From assembly GCF_030649675.1 (NCBI RefSeq), contig NZ_JAUTDR010000008.1, forward strand, positions 1-64,000: a DNA stretch of 64,000 nucleotides, given 5' to 3'. Origin of the DNA: Haliea sp. E1-2-M8. GTDB taxonomy: Bacteria > Pseudomonadota > Gammaproteobacteria > Pseudomonadales > Halieaceae. The position numbers were made by a program, and so were the translations under genes. Shown one piece after another: positions 9,725 to 18,886 of this stretch. The first letter of the stretch is position 1. Each line of letters opens with the position of its first letter. The notes beneath the pieces were generated by a model. It ran no database searches and was not told the origin of the DNA. It saw nothing but the letters and a program-made list of their open reading frames with translations.

Positions 9725-11518
9725 CTACTCGTCGGCAGCGGCCGCGGGTGCAGATTGTCTGGCCTGGCGCAGGCGGATATTGAGTTCCTTGAGCTGCGCG
9801 TCGTTGACTTCCCCCGGCGCATCGGTGAGCACACAGTGGGCGGTCTGGGTTTTCGGGAAGGCGATGACATCGCGGATGGACTGCGACCCGGTCATCAGCA
9901 TCACCAGCCGGTCGAGACCGAAAGCGAGGCCGCCGTGGGGCGGGGCGCCATACTGCAGCGCCTGCAGCAGGAAGCCGAACTTCTCCTCGGCTTCCTCGTC
10001 GCTGATCCCCAGAATGCGGAACACCGCCTGCTGCATCTCGCGCTGGTGGATACGGACGCTGCCACCGCCCAGCTCGGTGCCGTTCAGCACCATGTCGTAG
10101 GCCCGGGACAGGGCGCCCGCGGGGTCCGCGACCAGCGCTTCCGGCGAGCAGGAAGGCGCGGTGAAGGGGTGGTGCAGCGGGGTCAGGCCGCCATTGCCGT
10201 TGTCCTCGAACATGGGGAAGTCCACCACCCACAGCGGCGCCCAGCCGGCACGGACCAGCCCCTGATCCTGGGCCACCTTGAGACGCAGGGCACCCAGGGA
10301 CTCGTTCACCACCGCGGTGCGGTCGGCACCGAAGAAGATGATATCGCCGTTCTGCGCCTCCAGGCGCTGCATCAGTTCCCCTACCACCGCTTCCGGCATG
10401 AACTTGAGGATGGGCGACTGCAGCCCCTCCACGCCTGCGGCCAGGTCGTTGACCTTGATCCAGGCCAACCCGCGGGCGCCATAAATACTGGCGAACCGGG
10501 TATAGTCATCGATTTCCTTGCGGCTGATGCCGGCGCCGCCCGGCACCTTCAGCGCGGCGACGCGGCCACCGGGATCATCGGCCGGACCCCGGAACACCTT
10601 GAATTCCACCTGCTGCATGAGGTCGTCGATGCTGACCAGCTCCAGGTCGATGCGCAGATCCGGCTTGTCGGAGCCGTAGCGCTCCATCGCCTCGGCCCAG
10701 GGCATGCGCGGGAAGTCACCCAGCTCCACCTCCAGCACCGTGCTGAACAGCTGCCGGATCATGCGCTCGGTGATTGCCATGATCTCTTCCTCGTTGAGGA
10801 AGGAGGTCTCGATGTCGATCTGGGTGAACTCGGGCTGGCGGTCGGCGCGCAAATCCTCGTCGCGGAAGCACTTGGCGACCTGGTAGTAGCGGTCGAAGCC
10901 GGACACCATCAGCAGCTGCTTGAACAGCTGCGGGGATTGCGGCAGCGCGAAGAAGTGCCCCGGGTGCGTGCGGCTGGGGACCAGGTAATCGCGCGCGCCC
11001 TCGGGGGTGGCCCGGGTCAGGATCGGCGTTTCGATATCGAGGAAACCCTCGGCGTCGAGGAAATTGCGCACCGCGGTGGTGATCTTCGCGCGCAGGATCA
11101 GGCGGTTCTGCATCTCGGGCCGGCGCAGATCCATATAGCGGTACTGCAGCCTGACATCCTCGCCGACGTTGGTGTATTCATCCAGCTGGAACGGCGGCGT
11201 AATGGCGCTGTTGAGGATCTCCAGTTCCTTGCCCAGGACCTCGATCTGGCCGGTCGCCATCGCGGGGTTCACTGTGCTCTCGGTACGGGCGCGCACCCGG
11301 CCCTTCACCTGCAGCACGAATTCGCTGCGCACCCGATCGGCGCGCTGGAAGTGCTCTTCGGTGTCCGGGTCAAACACCACCTGCACGATGCCCGCCCGGT
11401 CACGCAGATCAAGGAAGATGACACCACCGTGGTCGCGACGGCGATCCACCCAGCCACAGAGGGTTACCGTTTCGTCGATGCTGGCTGTGTCCAGGGCGCC
11501 ACAATAATGACTGCGCAT
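9725..11518 (-). CDS. aspS: Aspartyl-tRNA synthetase AspS (bacterial type)
   Basis: AspS charges tRNA with aspartate, and also tRNA-Asn in organisms that use the indirect amidation route; the sequence alone does not tell which. The 597-residue protein has an N-terminal OB-fold anticodon-binding domain (about 1-110), class II motif 2 ([16 protein letters not shown]), a bacterial GAD insertion domain (about 280-410), and motif 3 near the C-terminus ([15 protein letters not shown]). I chose the ATG at 11518 (MRSHYCGAL), which matches family starts, over a frame 20 codons longer. It follows the zinc ribbon gene by about 60 bases, an order also seen in Pseudomonas. Confidence 0.96.
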   Translation of the reverse strand: MRSHYCGALDTASIDETVTLCGWVDRRRDHGGVIFLDLRDRAGIVQVVFDPDTEEHFQRADRVRSEFVLQVKGRVRARTESTVNPAMATGQIEVLGKELEILNSAITPPFQLDEYTNVGEDVRLQYRYMDLRRPEMQNRLILRAKITTAVRNFLDAEGFLDIETPILTRATPEGARDYLVPSRTHPGHFFALPQSPQLFKQLLMVSGFDRYYQVAKCFRDEDLRADRQPEFTQIDIETSFLNEEEIMAITERMIRQLFSTVLEVELGDFPRMPWAEAMERYGSDKPDLRIDLELVSIDDLMQQVEFKVFRGPADDPGGRVAALKVPGGAGISRKEIDDYTRFASIYGARGLAWIKVNDLAAGVEGLQSPILKFMPEAVVGELMQRLEAQNGDIIFFGADRTAVVNESLGALRLKVAQDQGLVRAGWAPLWVVDFPMFEDNGNGGLTPLHHPFTAPSCSPEALVADPAGALSRAYDMVLNGTELGGGSVRIHQREMQQAVFRILGISDEEAEEKFGFLLQALQYGAPPHGGLAFGLDRLVMLMTGSQSIRDVIAFPKTQTAHCVLTDAPGEVNDAQLKELNIRLRQARQSAPAAAADE

Positions 11519-11577
11519 AATTCCGTTTCCGTCGGTTGTCGGGTTAGCCCCGGGGGGCAGAGTCCAGTGCCATGGCA

Positions 11578-11898
11578 CTAGCTGGCGGTCTTCGCCTCGC
11601 CGCCCTTGGCGGAGCCCTTGGAGGAGCCACCGCTGTCGGCCACCGCCGCGGGGGCTGGAGCCGCCGCAGGTGCGGAGCTCTTGTCGTCGCCGCTGGCAGC
11701 CAGGTTCTTCTTGCCGCCGGTCTTGAAATCGGTCTCATACCAGCCGGCGCCCTTGAGGCGGAAACCGGCAGCGGAAATCTTCTTGCGGAGCTGGGGGGCG
11801 CCGCAGGCGGGGCAATCCACCAACGGCGCATCACTGATTTTCTGCAGCGCTTCATGCAGATGTTTGCAGGACTGACACTGGTACTCGTATATCGGCAT
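11578..11898 (-). CDS. FmdB-family zinc ribbon protein
   Basis: This small cytosolic protein of unproven role belongs to the FmdB/CxxC regulatory-type family, which often precedes aspS. The start [11 protein letters not shown] at 11898 is the family's typical N-terminus; the longer upstream frame was rejected. Four zinc-binding Cys form two knuckles (C8, C11, C29, C32). The conserved core continues to about residue 55 (GWYETDFK). The C-terminal half (about 60-106) is Ala/Ser/Gly/Lys-rich, low-complexity and probably disordered. Sequence alone supports a zinc ribbon but not a specific function. Confidence 0.88.
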   Translation of the reverse strand: MPIYEYQCQSCKHLHEALQKISDAPLVDCPACGAPQLRKKISAAGFRLKGAGWYETDFKTGGKKNLAASGDDKSSAPAAAPAPAAVADSGGSSKGSAKGGEAKTAS

Positions 11899-12051
11899 GG
11901 AGTGTACTCGCCAGTAAGGGATGAGGGGCAGAAAAAATTCGAGGCGAGATTTTACCCCATGGCAGGGCGCAGGCCAATAAGGAAGAAGTCGGAGAAAGTG
12001 AGGGGGTGCGTGCCCCTGCACCAGACAGTGCCGAGGCGGGAGAAGCCTGAA

Positions 12052-12075
12052 CCCTGCCCGTAACCGCGGGCAGGG
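12052..12075 (-). terminator. GC-rich hairpin downstream of the HU gene
   Basis: Nine-base arms CCCTGCCCG (12052-12060) and CGGGCAGGG (12067-12075) with a 6-base loop lie 15 bases after the HU stop codon. There is no clear U-run on the minus strand. The rest of the 11899-12089 gap shows no gene. Confidence 0.45.
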
Positions 12076-12089
12076 CCTGCTACCGGCGT

Positions 12090-12542
12090 TCAGTCGGCGG
12101 CAAAGTCCTTCATCTTCTTCAGCGGACGCACTTTCACGGCCACGCTGGCAGGCTTCGCCTTGAAGGTGGTCTCTGCTCCGGTGAAGGGGTTGATGCCCTT
12201 GCGCGCCTTTTTGGCGGGCTTCTTCACGGTGGTGATCTTCATCAGACCAGGCAGGGTGAACTCACCCACCGCACGCTTCTTGAGGCTCCGCTCCATCAGC
12301 GACTCCAGCTCGTTCATCACGTCGCCGACCTGCTTCTTGCTGAGGCTGGTGGATTCCGCGATGGAAGCCACGATTTGGGTCTTGGTGAGTTTGTCCTTGA
12401 TCATGGGTGCCGCCTTCTTGGCGGGTGCCGCCTTCTTGGCGGGCGCTGCCTTCTTGGCCGGCGCTGCCTTCTTGGCCGCTACTTTTGCTGTTGCCGTTTT
12501 CTTGGCAGGTGCCTTCTTCGCTGCTGCTTTTTTCGTAGCCAT
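12090..12542 (-). CDS. HU/IHF-family nucleoid protein with Lys/Ala-rich N-terminal tail
   Basis: The protein bends and compacts DNA as an HU-type dimer. Residues about 49-150 form the HU/IHF core, with the family stretch KTQIVASIAE and the arm-region motif GINPFTGAE. The first about 45 residues are a repetitive basic tail of KKAAPA-like units, resembling eukaryotic H1 tails and the tails of other bacterial histone-like proteins. Total length is 150 residues, much longer than plain HU (about 90). It is transcribed alone, divergent from proS, behind a recognisable promoter. The Lys-rich repeats suggest extra DNA backbone binding; that is inference. Confidence 0.92.
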   Translation of the reverse strand: MATKKAAAKKAPAKKTATAKVAAKKAAPAKKAAPAKKAAPAKKAAPMIKDKLTKTQIVASIAESTSLSKKQVGDVMNELESLMERSLKKRAVGEFTLPGLMKITTVKKPAKKARKGINPFTGAETTFKAKPASVAVKVRPLKKMKDFAAD

Positions 12543-12632
12543 AGTCTTTCAACCTTCGTTGGTATGAGTTGGGACACGCATCCAAGCCAAACTGACCGCC
12601 ACCACCTCTGCCGCCACCAGGCTCAAGCACGG

Positions 12633-12660
12633 ATATTAACGATGAAACGCTGTAATACAA
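12633..12660 (-). promoter_or_regulatory. Probable promoter of the HU-like gene
   Basis: Minus strand: TTGTAT (12660-12655), 16-base spacer, TAATAT (12638-12633). This implies a leader of roughly 85 bases before the ATG at 12542. The remainder of the divergent region 12543-12835 is A/T-rich around 12670-12740 but shows no gene; I found no strong promoter for proS. Confidence 0.5.
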
Positions 12661-12835
12661 GGGTTTTCCTGTACCCGACTGCAAAAAAACCCTGTTTTTG
12701 CTGCATTTTCCCGTTTTCTCCCGGCAAATTTGCCGTTAACGCCGACAGATCGCCACCTCGCTGGCAACGCTGTACCGGCGCTGTGTTCGGACGTAAACTG
12801 AAGAGCTATCAAGCCAACCCTACGGATCCGAGCAC

Positions 12836-14548
12836 ATGCGCACCAGCACCTACCTGATCAGCACCCAGAAAGAGACTCCCGCCGACGCGGAGGTCATCAG
12901 CCACCAGCTGATGCTGCGCGCCGGGCTGATACGCAAGCTGGCCGCCGGACTCTACACCTGGCTGCCAATGGGCCTGCGTGTGCTGCGCAAAGTGGAGCAG
13001 ATTGTGCGCGAAGAGATGGATGCCAGTGGCGCCATCGAAGTCAGCATGCCGGTGATCCAGCCGGCGGAGCTGTGGCAGGAATCCGGTCGCTGGGAACAGT
13101 ACGGCCCGGAGCTGCTGCGGATACAGGATCGGCACCAGCGCGATTTCTGCCTGGGACCCACCCACGAAGAGGTCGTCACCGACCTGGTGCGCAACGAGAT
13201 CAAGAGTTACAAGCAGCTGCCTCTGAACCTGTACCAGATCCAGACCAAGGTGCGGGATGAAATCCGGCCCCGCTTTGGCATCATGCGCGGCCGTGAATTC
13301 CTGATGAAAGACGCCTACTCCTTCCACGTCGACCAGGCCTCACTGGAAGCGACCTACCAGGTCATGCACCGCACTTACACCAACATTTTCACCCGCCTGG
13401 GGCTGGAATTCCGCCCGGTGATCGCCGATACCGGCAGCATCGGCGGCAGCGCTTCCCATGAATTCCACGTGCTGGCCAGCGCCGGCGAGGACGCCATCGC
13501 CTTCAGCGACAGCAGCGACTATGCCGCCAACGTGGAAATGGCCGAGGCCCGGGCACCGGCGGAGGCGCGCCCGGCGCCAGCCGCGAACATGGCGCAAATC
13601 GCCACTCCCGGCGTGCGCAGCATCGAAGAGCTGGCGACACTGCTTGACGTCCCCGCCGCCGCCACGGTCAAGACCCTGGTAGTAGAAGGCGAAGAACCCG
13701 GCACGCTGGTCGCCCTGGTGCTGCGCGGCGACCACCAGCTCAACAGTATCAAAGCCGAGAAACTGAGCGGCGTGACCAACCCCCTGACCATGGCGGGGGA
13801 GGATGCCGTGCGCGCAGCCTGCGGCGCCGGCTTCGGCTCCCTGGGACCGGTCGGCCTGCAACTGCCGGTAATTGTCGATCGCAGCGCCGCCCAGCTGGCA
13901 GATTTCATCTGCGGTGCGAATCGCGACGATACCCACCTCACCGGAGTGAACTGGGAGCGGGACTGCCCCCTCACCCGGGTGGAAGATCTGCGCAATGTGC
14001 AGGAGGGCGACCCCAGCCCCGACGGCCAGGGCACTCTGCTGATCCGGCGCGGCATTGAGGTAGGGCATATTTTCCAGCTCGGGTGCAAGTACAGCGAAGC
14101 CATGAACGCCAATGTGCTGGACGAAAACGGCAAGAGCGTCACCGTGGCCATGGGCTGCTACGGTATCGGGGTCAGCCGCATCGTGGCCGCGGCCATCGAA
14201 CAGAACCACGATGAGCGCGGCATCATCTGGCCCGAGGCCATGGCGCCATTCCAGCTCGCAATTGTTCCGTTGAACATGCAGAAGTCGGAGGCCGTGGCCG
14301 CAAGCGCCCTGTCCCTGTATCAACAGTTCCGCGAAGCCGGCATCGAAGTACTGCTCGACGACCGCAATGAACGGCCCGGCGTGAAGTTCGCCGACATGGA
14401 GCTGCTGGGTATTCCCCACCGCCTGGTCATCGGCGACCGGGCCCTGGCCGAGGGGAATCTTGAGTACAAGGGCCGGTGCGATGCGGAGGCCACCCTGATC
14501 CCGGTGGCTGGCGCTGTCGCGGACATACTCGGCCGCCTGCGACGCTGA
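12836..14548 (+). CDS. proS: Prolyl-tRNA synthetase ProS (bacterial type with editing insertion)
   Basis: ProS attaches proline to tRNA-Pro and edits mischarged alanine. The 570-residue protein has class II catalytic motifs in the N-terminal half (motif 2 near [20 protein letters not shown]) and the conserved [17 protein letters not shown] stretch near 200-216. A YbaK-like editing insertion (about 250-385, beginning near [14 protein letters not shown]) is followed by the catalytic C-terminal part with [18 protein letters not shown] and a terminal anticodon-binding domain. Start ATG 12836 gives [20 protein letters not shown], typical of the family. Stands alone between the HU gene and a lytic transglycosylase 33 bases downstream. 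Confidence 0.97.
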   Translation: MRTSTYLISTQKETPADAEVISHQLMLRAGLIRKLAAGLYTWLPMGLRVLRKVEQIVREEMDASGAIEVSMPVIQPAELWQESGRWEQYGPELLRIQDRHQRDFCLGPTHEEVVTDLVRNEIKSYKQLPLNLYQIQTKVRDEIRPRFGIMRGREFLMKDAYSFHVDQASLEATYQVMHRTYTNIFTRLGLEFRPVIADTGSIGGSASHEFHVLASAGEDAIAFSDSSDYAANVEMAEARAPAEARPAPAANMAQIATPGVRSIEELATLLDVPAAATVKTLVVEGEEPGTLVALVLRGDHQLNSIKAEKLSGVTNPLTMAGEDAVRAACGAGFGSLGPVGLQLPVIVDRSAAQLADFICGANRDDTHLTGVNWERDCPLTRVEDLRNVQEGDPSPDGQGTLLIRRGIEVGHIFQLGCKYSEAMNANVLDENGKSVTVAMGCYGIGVSRIVAAAIEQNHDERGIIWPEAMAPFQLAIVPLNMQKSEAVAASALSLYQQFREAGIEVLLDDRNERPGVKFADMELLGIPHRLVIGDRALAEGNLEYKGRCDAEATLIPVAGAVADILGRLRR

Positions 14549-14581
14549 CTTGAGATGACGGCTTGTGCAAGGAGGCCGCGG

Positions 14582-15175
14582 ATGCGCTGGTCGGCGCTGA
14601 CAACAGCGCTGCTGCTGACGTTTTTGGCACCGTTTGCTGCCAGCCAGCCAGAGGATCCGGAAGAGCGCGCGGCACTGCGGGCCTTCCTCGACCAGACCAT
14701 CAACAGTGCCGACAGTTTTGCTGATCGCTACGATGCCGAGGTGTGGCTGGTGGACATGTCTGCCCGCCTTGAGCGCTATGTGAAAGATTCCGGGAAGCGA
14801 CTGCTGCTGCTGCGCCAGGTCCACGCGGCCGCCGCCAGGGCATCACTGCCCCCGGAGCTGGTGCTGGCGGTTATCGAGGTGGAAAGCCACTTTGACCGTT
14901 TCGCCATATCCCGGGTCGGCGCCCAGGGCATGATGCAGGTGATGCCGTTCTGGAAGAACGAGATCGGCCGCGCCGACGACAACCTGACCATGAACCTGAC
15001 CAACTTCGAGTATGGCTGCCGTATCCTGCAATTCTACCTGCAGCGGGAAGAGGGTGACCTGCACCGGGGGCTGGCGGCCTATAACGGCAGCCTGGGCAGC
15101 CGGCGCTACAGCAACAAGGTCTACCAGGCCTGGTCGCGACACTGGCGTACCGGGTCGCTGCCCTGGTCACGCTAG
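14582..15175 (+). CDS. Small secreted lytic transglycosylase (SLT family 1)
   Basis: This enzyme would cleave peptidoglycan glycan strands to 1,6-anhydromuramic products in the periplasm. I chose ATG 14582 because AAGGAGG (14569-14575) sits 6 bases upstream and the product starts with a clean Sec signal (MRWSALTTALLLTFLAPFAA, likely cut near residue 20). The 197-residue protein has the SLT/goose-lysozyme signature AVIEVESHFDRFAISRVGAQ; Glu101 is the expected catalytic acid, followed by GMMQVMP. The gene follows proS closely. Homologues next to proS occur in Pseudomonas-like genomes. Confidence 0.9.
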   Translation: MRWSALTTALLLTFLAPFAASQPEDPEERAALRAFLDQTINSADSFADRYDAEVWLVDMSARLERYVKDSGKRLLLLRQVHAAAARASLPPELVLAVIEVESHFDRFAISRVGAQGMMQVMPFWKNEIGRADDNLTMNLTNFEYGCRILQFYLQREEGDLHRGLAAYNGSLGSRRYSNKVYQAWSRHWRTGSLPWSR

Positions 15176-15191
15176 TACCCAGGGTACCAGA

Positions 15192-16244
15192 TCAGCGAAA
15201 CGCGCCCGGCGACTGTCCCGTCCACTTCTTGAACGAGCGGTGAAACGCGCTGGGATCACTGAAACCCAGGGCTTCGGCAACTTCGCACACCGACAGCCCC
15301 GGATGCCGCAACAGGCTGATGGCGCGATCCCGGCGGGCCTTGTCCTTGATCCGCTGATAAGAGGTGCCTTCGCTCTCCAGCCGCCGCCGCAGGGTTCGCG
15401 CCGACATGTTCAGCAGCCCGGTCAACTCCTCGAAACTCGGCAGCTCGCGCTGGAAGTCGTCGCCAATAATACCGCGAATACGCCGGGTGGTACTGTTGTG
15501 GCAGGCTTCGGGGGCGTGCAGCAAAAGGTAGGGCGCCAGCGCCATGAAGTCCCCCAGCTGCTGTTCATTGCGCAGTATCGCTGCTTCGAGATGGCGGACG
15601 CTGAAGGTCACCGCATTGACCCGCGCGGCATACTGCACCGGCCCAGGAAAGAAATAGCGCAGGGAATCATTGTTGGCGGGCTGCGGGCCGGCGCAGCTGG
15701 CACGGGTTACATCTATCTCCTGGCCAATCAGCCAGCTGCAAAAGCGCAGCCAGACAGCAAGCCCCGCCAGCACCCTATGCTGCTGCCGGGCAGTCACTCC
15801 GGTGCCGAGATAGGTCAAGGTCACCTCGCGGCCATCGGCGTGCACCAGCAGGCGGTTCTGGACCGGCGGCCGCCGCCGCGCCCTGCAGCAGGCATTGAAC
15901 TCAATGGCGCGCTGCATCGCGACCCCCAGGGTGCCACCACCGAGCATGCTCAGGGCGGCCAGCCGCAGGGTGCCAGGAGGGGTCGGCGCATCCGGCATGG
16001 TGCCCAGGGTTTCATCGTCCAGGTGGCGGCAGAGGGCACTGCAGAGGCGACTGTACTGGGCGGGCGTGGCGGCATCGGTCAGGGCCCGGTCCAGCAGGGG
16101 GTCGTGGGCAAATCCCGCCTGGGCCAGCAGCCGGTCCCGCGGCAGGCCACTGGCTGCAATCGTCGCCAGCAGACTGTGGATGAGCGCCGCTGGCACCCGG
16201 GGCGACGTTGATTCACTCGCGTCAGTGGAACTGTGGCGGCTCAC
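15192..16244 (-). CDS. AraC-family transcriptional regulator (OruR/ArgR-like domain type)
   Basis: A 349-residue DNA-binding regulator. The C-terminal about 100 residues form an AraC/XylS double helix-turn-helix, with SARTLRRRLESEGTSYQRI and the second helix region CEVAEALGFSDPSAFHRSFK. The N-terminal about 200 residues match the arabinose-binding-like domain found in ornithine-utilisation type regulators. I chose the GTG at 16244: an AGGAG (16255-16251) lies 6 bases upstream, whereas the longer frame begins inside the gene opposite. It is divergent from a LuxR-type gene. Its ligand is unknown; nearby glutamine synthetase-like and desaturase genes are possible targets, by inference only. Confidence 0.88.
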   Translation of the reverse strand: MSRHSSTDASESTSPRVPAALIHSLLATIAASGLPRDRLLAQAGFAHDPLLDRALTDAATPAQYSRLCSALCRHLDDETLGTMPDAPTPPGTLRLAALSMLGGGTLGVAMQRAIEFNACCRARRRPPVQNRLLVHADGREVTLTYLGTGVTARQQHRVLAGLAVWLRFCSWLIGQEIDVTRASCAGPQPANNDSLRYFFPGPVQYAARVNAVTFSVRHLEAAILRNEQQLGDFMALAPYLLLHAPEACHNSTTRRIRGIIGDDFQRELPSFEELTGLLNMSARTLRRRLESEGTSYQRIKDKARRDRAISLLRHPGLSVCEVAEALGFSDPSAFHRSFKKWTGQSPGAFR

Positions 16245-16302
16245 TCCCTGCTCCTGCGTGGTGGCTGGCTGCAGCAGCAGTATAGTACTGAGCCAGGCGA
16301 AT

Positions 16303-16334
16303 TTGACAAGGCTGGTCGCGCTCCTCAATATGCT
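16303..16334 (+). promoter_or_regulatory. Possible promoter for the LuxR-type gene
   Basis: A perfect -35 hexamer TTGACA (16303-16308) lies upstream of a -10-like TATGCT (16329-16334), but the 20-base spacer is long. The site lies in the 123-base divergent region between the AraC and LuxR genes. Confidence 0.35.
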
Positions 16335-16367
16335 TGTATTAATGAAGCTTCTGACGCCCGCAATGCC

Positions 16368-17216
16368 ATGAACGATATCAGTCAGCTAAGCAAATGGAAC
16401 AGGGATCTGTCGCGTGCGATTTCCGCACTGGGCAGCGACCAGTTCTTCCCCTCGCTGATTGAGGCCATTCGCCGGCAGGTGCACTTTGAGTACCCCCAGA
16501 TCTGGCTCTACCACCGGGATCTGCCACCGCAGGTTCTCTATCATGAGATTCCCACTGCGGCGATCGCCTCCCAGGTGGACACCTACCTCGATGGCCCCTA
16601 CCGCGAAGACCCCTTCTATCAGGCATCGATGAATCAGCCGCGGTCCAAGTTCTACCGCCTGTCGCGGATTACTGCGGGCAGACTGCGCGAATCGCAGTAT
16701 TACCGCGGCTACTACGCCGATACCGGAACAGTCGACGAAGCCATTTACCTGTCCCGGCTGCGTGCCGGCAACGTGATCAACCTGTGCATGATGCGCCTGC
16801 CCCGGCAGGGCGAATTCTCCGAGCAGGAGTACGAGACACTGTACCTGCTGGCAGAGCCGGTATCGGAGCTGATCAAGTCCCATAGCGAACACGACGACTT
16901 CGCTGTGACCCACCTGATCCAGCCCGGCATCAATCACCAGATCGATCTGGCATTCCGAACCTTCGGCTCGTCGCTGCTATCGCCGCGGGAAAAGGATGTG
17001 CTGGAGCTGATGCTGCGCGGCTATGGCACCGACATCTCCGCCACCCGGCTGGGTATTGCCCTGGAAACCGTCCGCCGCCACCGCAAGAGTATCTACCGCA
17101 AGCTGGATGTGAGCTCCCAGACCGACCTGTTTTCCCTGTTTATCAACTCCCTCGCCTGCCTCGGGGAAGCCGCCGGCGAGGATCCGCTGCTGGTCTACAT
17201 GGCGCCCGCTAAATGA
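16368..17216 (+). CDS. LuxR-family transcriptional regulator
   Basis: A 282-residue regulator with a C-terminal LuxR/GerE helix-turn-helix (about 203-265: LSPREKDVLELMLRGYGTDI, then ALETVRRHRKSIYRKLDV). The N-terminal about 190 residues resemble a GAF-like sensor but do not show the classical acyl-homoserine-lactone-binding residues I can recognise, so a quorum-sensing role is not supported. The ATG at 16368 (MNDISQLSKWNRDL) is preferred over a frame that extends into the AraC gene. It lies 101 bases before the glutamine synthetase-like gene, in the same direction, and may control it (inference). Confidence 0.87.
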   Translation: MNDISQLSKWNRDLSRAISALGSDQFFPSLIEAIRRQVHFEYPQIWLYHRDLPPQVLYHEIPTAAIASQVDTYLDGPYREDPFYQASMNQPRSKFYRLSRITAGRLRESQYYRGYYADTGTVDEAIYLSRLRAGNVINLCMMRLPRQGEFSEQEYETLYLLAEPVSELIKSHSEHDDFAVTHLIQPGINHQIDLAFRTFGSSLLSPREKDVLELMLRGYGTDISATRLGIALETVRRHRKSIYRKLDVSSQTDLFSLFINSLACLGEAAGEDPLLVYMAPAK

Positions 17217-17240
17217 CCCCTGTGATACAAGCCCCGGCGC

Positions 17241-17256
17241 TGCCCCGGTTGGGGCA
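17241..17256 (+). terminator. Short hairpin after the LuxR-type gene
   Basis: TGCCCC-GGTT-GGGGCA forms a compact stem followed by TTGA. It lies 24 bases after the stop. Without a longer T-run this is a weak terminator candidate. Confidence 0.3.
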
Positions 17257-17317
17257 TTGAATCGCGTCTGCGAAATCCAGATAGTGCGCACTTACTGGCC
17301 TGAATCACGGTGTCCGA

Positions 17318-18661
17318 ATGTCCCTTGAAGCCGACTGGTTCTTGCGGGCCCACCCGGAAATTACCACCGTCGAAGCCCTGCTACCTGACTGCAATGGCAT
17401 CATGCGCGGCAAATGGCTGCCGCGGCACAAGCTCGCCAAAATTTTCGACGGCGAACTCAAGCTCCCGAAAACCGCCCTGAGCCTCGATATCTGGGGCCGG
17501 GACGTGGAGGAACTGGTGTTCGCGTCCGGCGATGCCGACGGTATTTGCCGCCCGGTGGAAGGGTCCCTGCTGCCGACACCCTGGTCCGCGGGTGGCCAGC
17601 ACGGCCAGATCATGTTGTCCATGTTCGACGCCGATGGCACTCCCTATATGGGCGACCCCCGCCACGTACTGAAGCAGGTTGTGTCGCGCTTCCAGGACGC
17701 CGGCTGGACTCCGGTTGTGGCCGCTGAGCTTGAATTCAGCCTGGTGCGCTGGGACAACGTGGTCCCCATTCACACCTGCCCTTCCCCCGCCGGCAGCCAG
17801 CCGGTTGGCGGCAATATGTACGGCCTCGACGTGCTCAACCAGCACCAGCAGATGATGGAGGAGCTGCGGGTCGCCTGCGAACTTCAGGATCTTCCATTCG
17901 ACGGCGTGGTCAAGGAGTCAGCCCCCTCCCAGTACGAAATCAATATGCAGCACGTACCCAGCCCGGTACTGGCGGCCAAGCAGATCCTGATGATGAAGCG
18001 GCTGATCAAGGGCGTTGCGCACAAGCACGGCCTGGTGGCGAGCTTCATGCCCAAGCCCTTCGAAGATAGTGCAGGTAACGGCATGCACGTGCACTGCAGC
18101 GTCCTCGACCAGCAGGGCAACAATGTCTTTGACGACGGCACCGAGCGCGGCACCCCTCTGCTGCACCAGGCCATCGCCGGCTGCCTGCAGCACATGGCCG
18201 ACTCCATGATCATCTTCTCTCCGGGTTTCAACGGCTACCGCCGTTTCCAGCCCGGCACCCATGCCCCCACCTACCCGAGCTGGGGCTACGAGAACCGCAC
18301 CGTTGCGGTGCGCGTGCCGGCCGGCTCCCACGCGGCCCGGCGGCTCGAGCACCGGGTCGCCGGCGCCGACTGCAATCCCTACCTGCAGTTCGCCGTGGTC
18401 CTGGCCGCCATGCTCGACGGCATCGAACAGCAGGCCTCGCCCGGCAACCCCACGAGAGGCGACGGTTATTCCCAGAAAACCGGCTCCCTGCCGGGATACA
18501 TGCACGAGGCGCTGGATCGGTTCCGCGAGTCCGAATTCATCCGCGCTGCACTCGGGGGCGAGTTGCAGCGGATCTTCACCCTCACCAAGGAGCAGGAAGA
18601 GGCCGAATTCCGGCGCCGCATCTCCCTGCTGGAGTACCAGTCCTACCTCGAGCGCACCTGA
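17318..18661 (+). CDS. Glutamine synthetase family protein, gamma-glutamylputrescine synthetase (PuuA)-like
   Basis: Members of this branch join glutamate to an amine such as putrescine at the cost of ATP, or make glutamine. The 447-residue length fits PuuA-type enzymes rather than the about 470-residue GlnA. Catalytic landmarks are present: GNGMHVHCSVLD (ATP/metal site), NRTVAVRVPAGS, and RLEHRVAGADCNPYLQFAVV near the C-terminus. The N-terminal segment LLPDCNGIMRGKWLPRHKLA is typical of non-GlnA homologues. No other putrescine genes (puuB, puuC, puuD) are adjacent, so the true amine substrate is uncertain. The upstream LuxR-type and AraC regulators make controlled catabolic expression plausible. 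Confidence 0.85.
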   Translation: MSLEADWFLRAHPEITTVEALLPDCNGIMRGKWLPRHKLAKIFDGELKLPKTALSLDIWGRDVEELVFASGDADGICRPVEGSLLPTPWSAGGQHGQIMLSMFDADGTPYMGDPRHVLKQVVSRFQDAGWTPVVAAELEFSLVRWDNVVPIHTCPSPAGSQPVGGNMYGLDVLNQHQQMMEELRVACELQDLPFDGVVKESAPSQYEINMQHVPSPVLAAKQILMMKRLIKGVAHKHGLVASFMPKPFEDSAGNGMHVHCSVLDQQGNNVFDDGTERGTPLLHQAIAGCLQHMADSMIIFSPGFNGYRRFQPGTHAPTYPSWGYENRTVAVRVPAGSHAARRLEHRVAGADCNPYLQFAVVLAAMLDGIEQQASPGNPTRGDGYSQKTGSLPGYMHEALDRFRESEFIRAALGGELQRIFTLTKEQEEAEFRRRISLLEYQSYLERT

Positions 18662-18671
18662 GTAGTCGTTG

Positions 18672-18715
18672 GGCCGCGCAGGTCGGGCCGGGCCGCGTAG
18701 GCCGCGCAGGTCGGG
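18672..18715. repeat. Imperfect direct repeat after the GS-like gene
   Basis: The 16-mer GGCCGCGCAGGTCGGG occurs at 18672-18687 and 18700-18715, with a related GGCCGCGTAG between them. No function is apparent. Confidence 0.7.
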
Positions 18716-18763
18716 ACGCAGGGGAACCGAAGCCGCCGCAGATGTTCCAACAGGCGTTAGCAC

Positions 18764-18788
18764 TGGCATCCGGGGACCCGGGATGCCA
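18764..18788 (+). terminator. Inverted repeat, possible terminator of the GS-like gene
   Basis: TGGCATCC (18764-18771) pairs with GGATGCCA (18781-18788) across a 9-base GC-rich loop. No T-run follows. The gap 18662-18886 otherwise holds only the direct repeat. Confidence 0.4.
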
Positions 18789-18886
18789 CAACTTACCCCT
18801 GTCTACGTGCGGTGCCGATCATGACTTTTCCCCCTCGACCCGCTAACATCGCCCCTCATTCCTCATCTCCAGAGCTTCATGTCCAT

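Noticed and set aside
9683-11581. A 632-codon plus-strand open frame opposite aspS, and similar long frames opposite tolB (3946-5025), glgB (38205-40829), malQ (40256-41926) and ruvB (7456-8586)
   Set aside because: They mirror the codon pattern of well-recognised genes on the other strand, are rich in His/Gly/Arg/Gln as expected for antisense of GC-rich genes, and show no family motifs.
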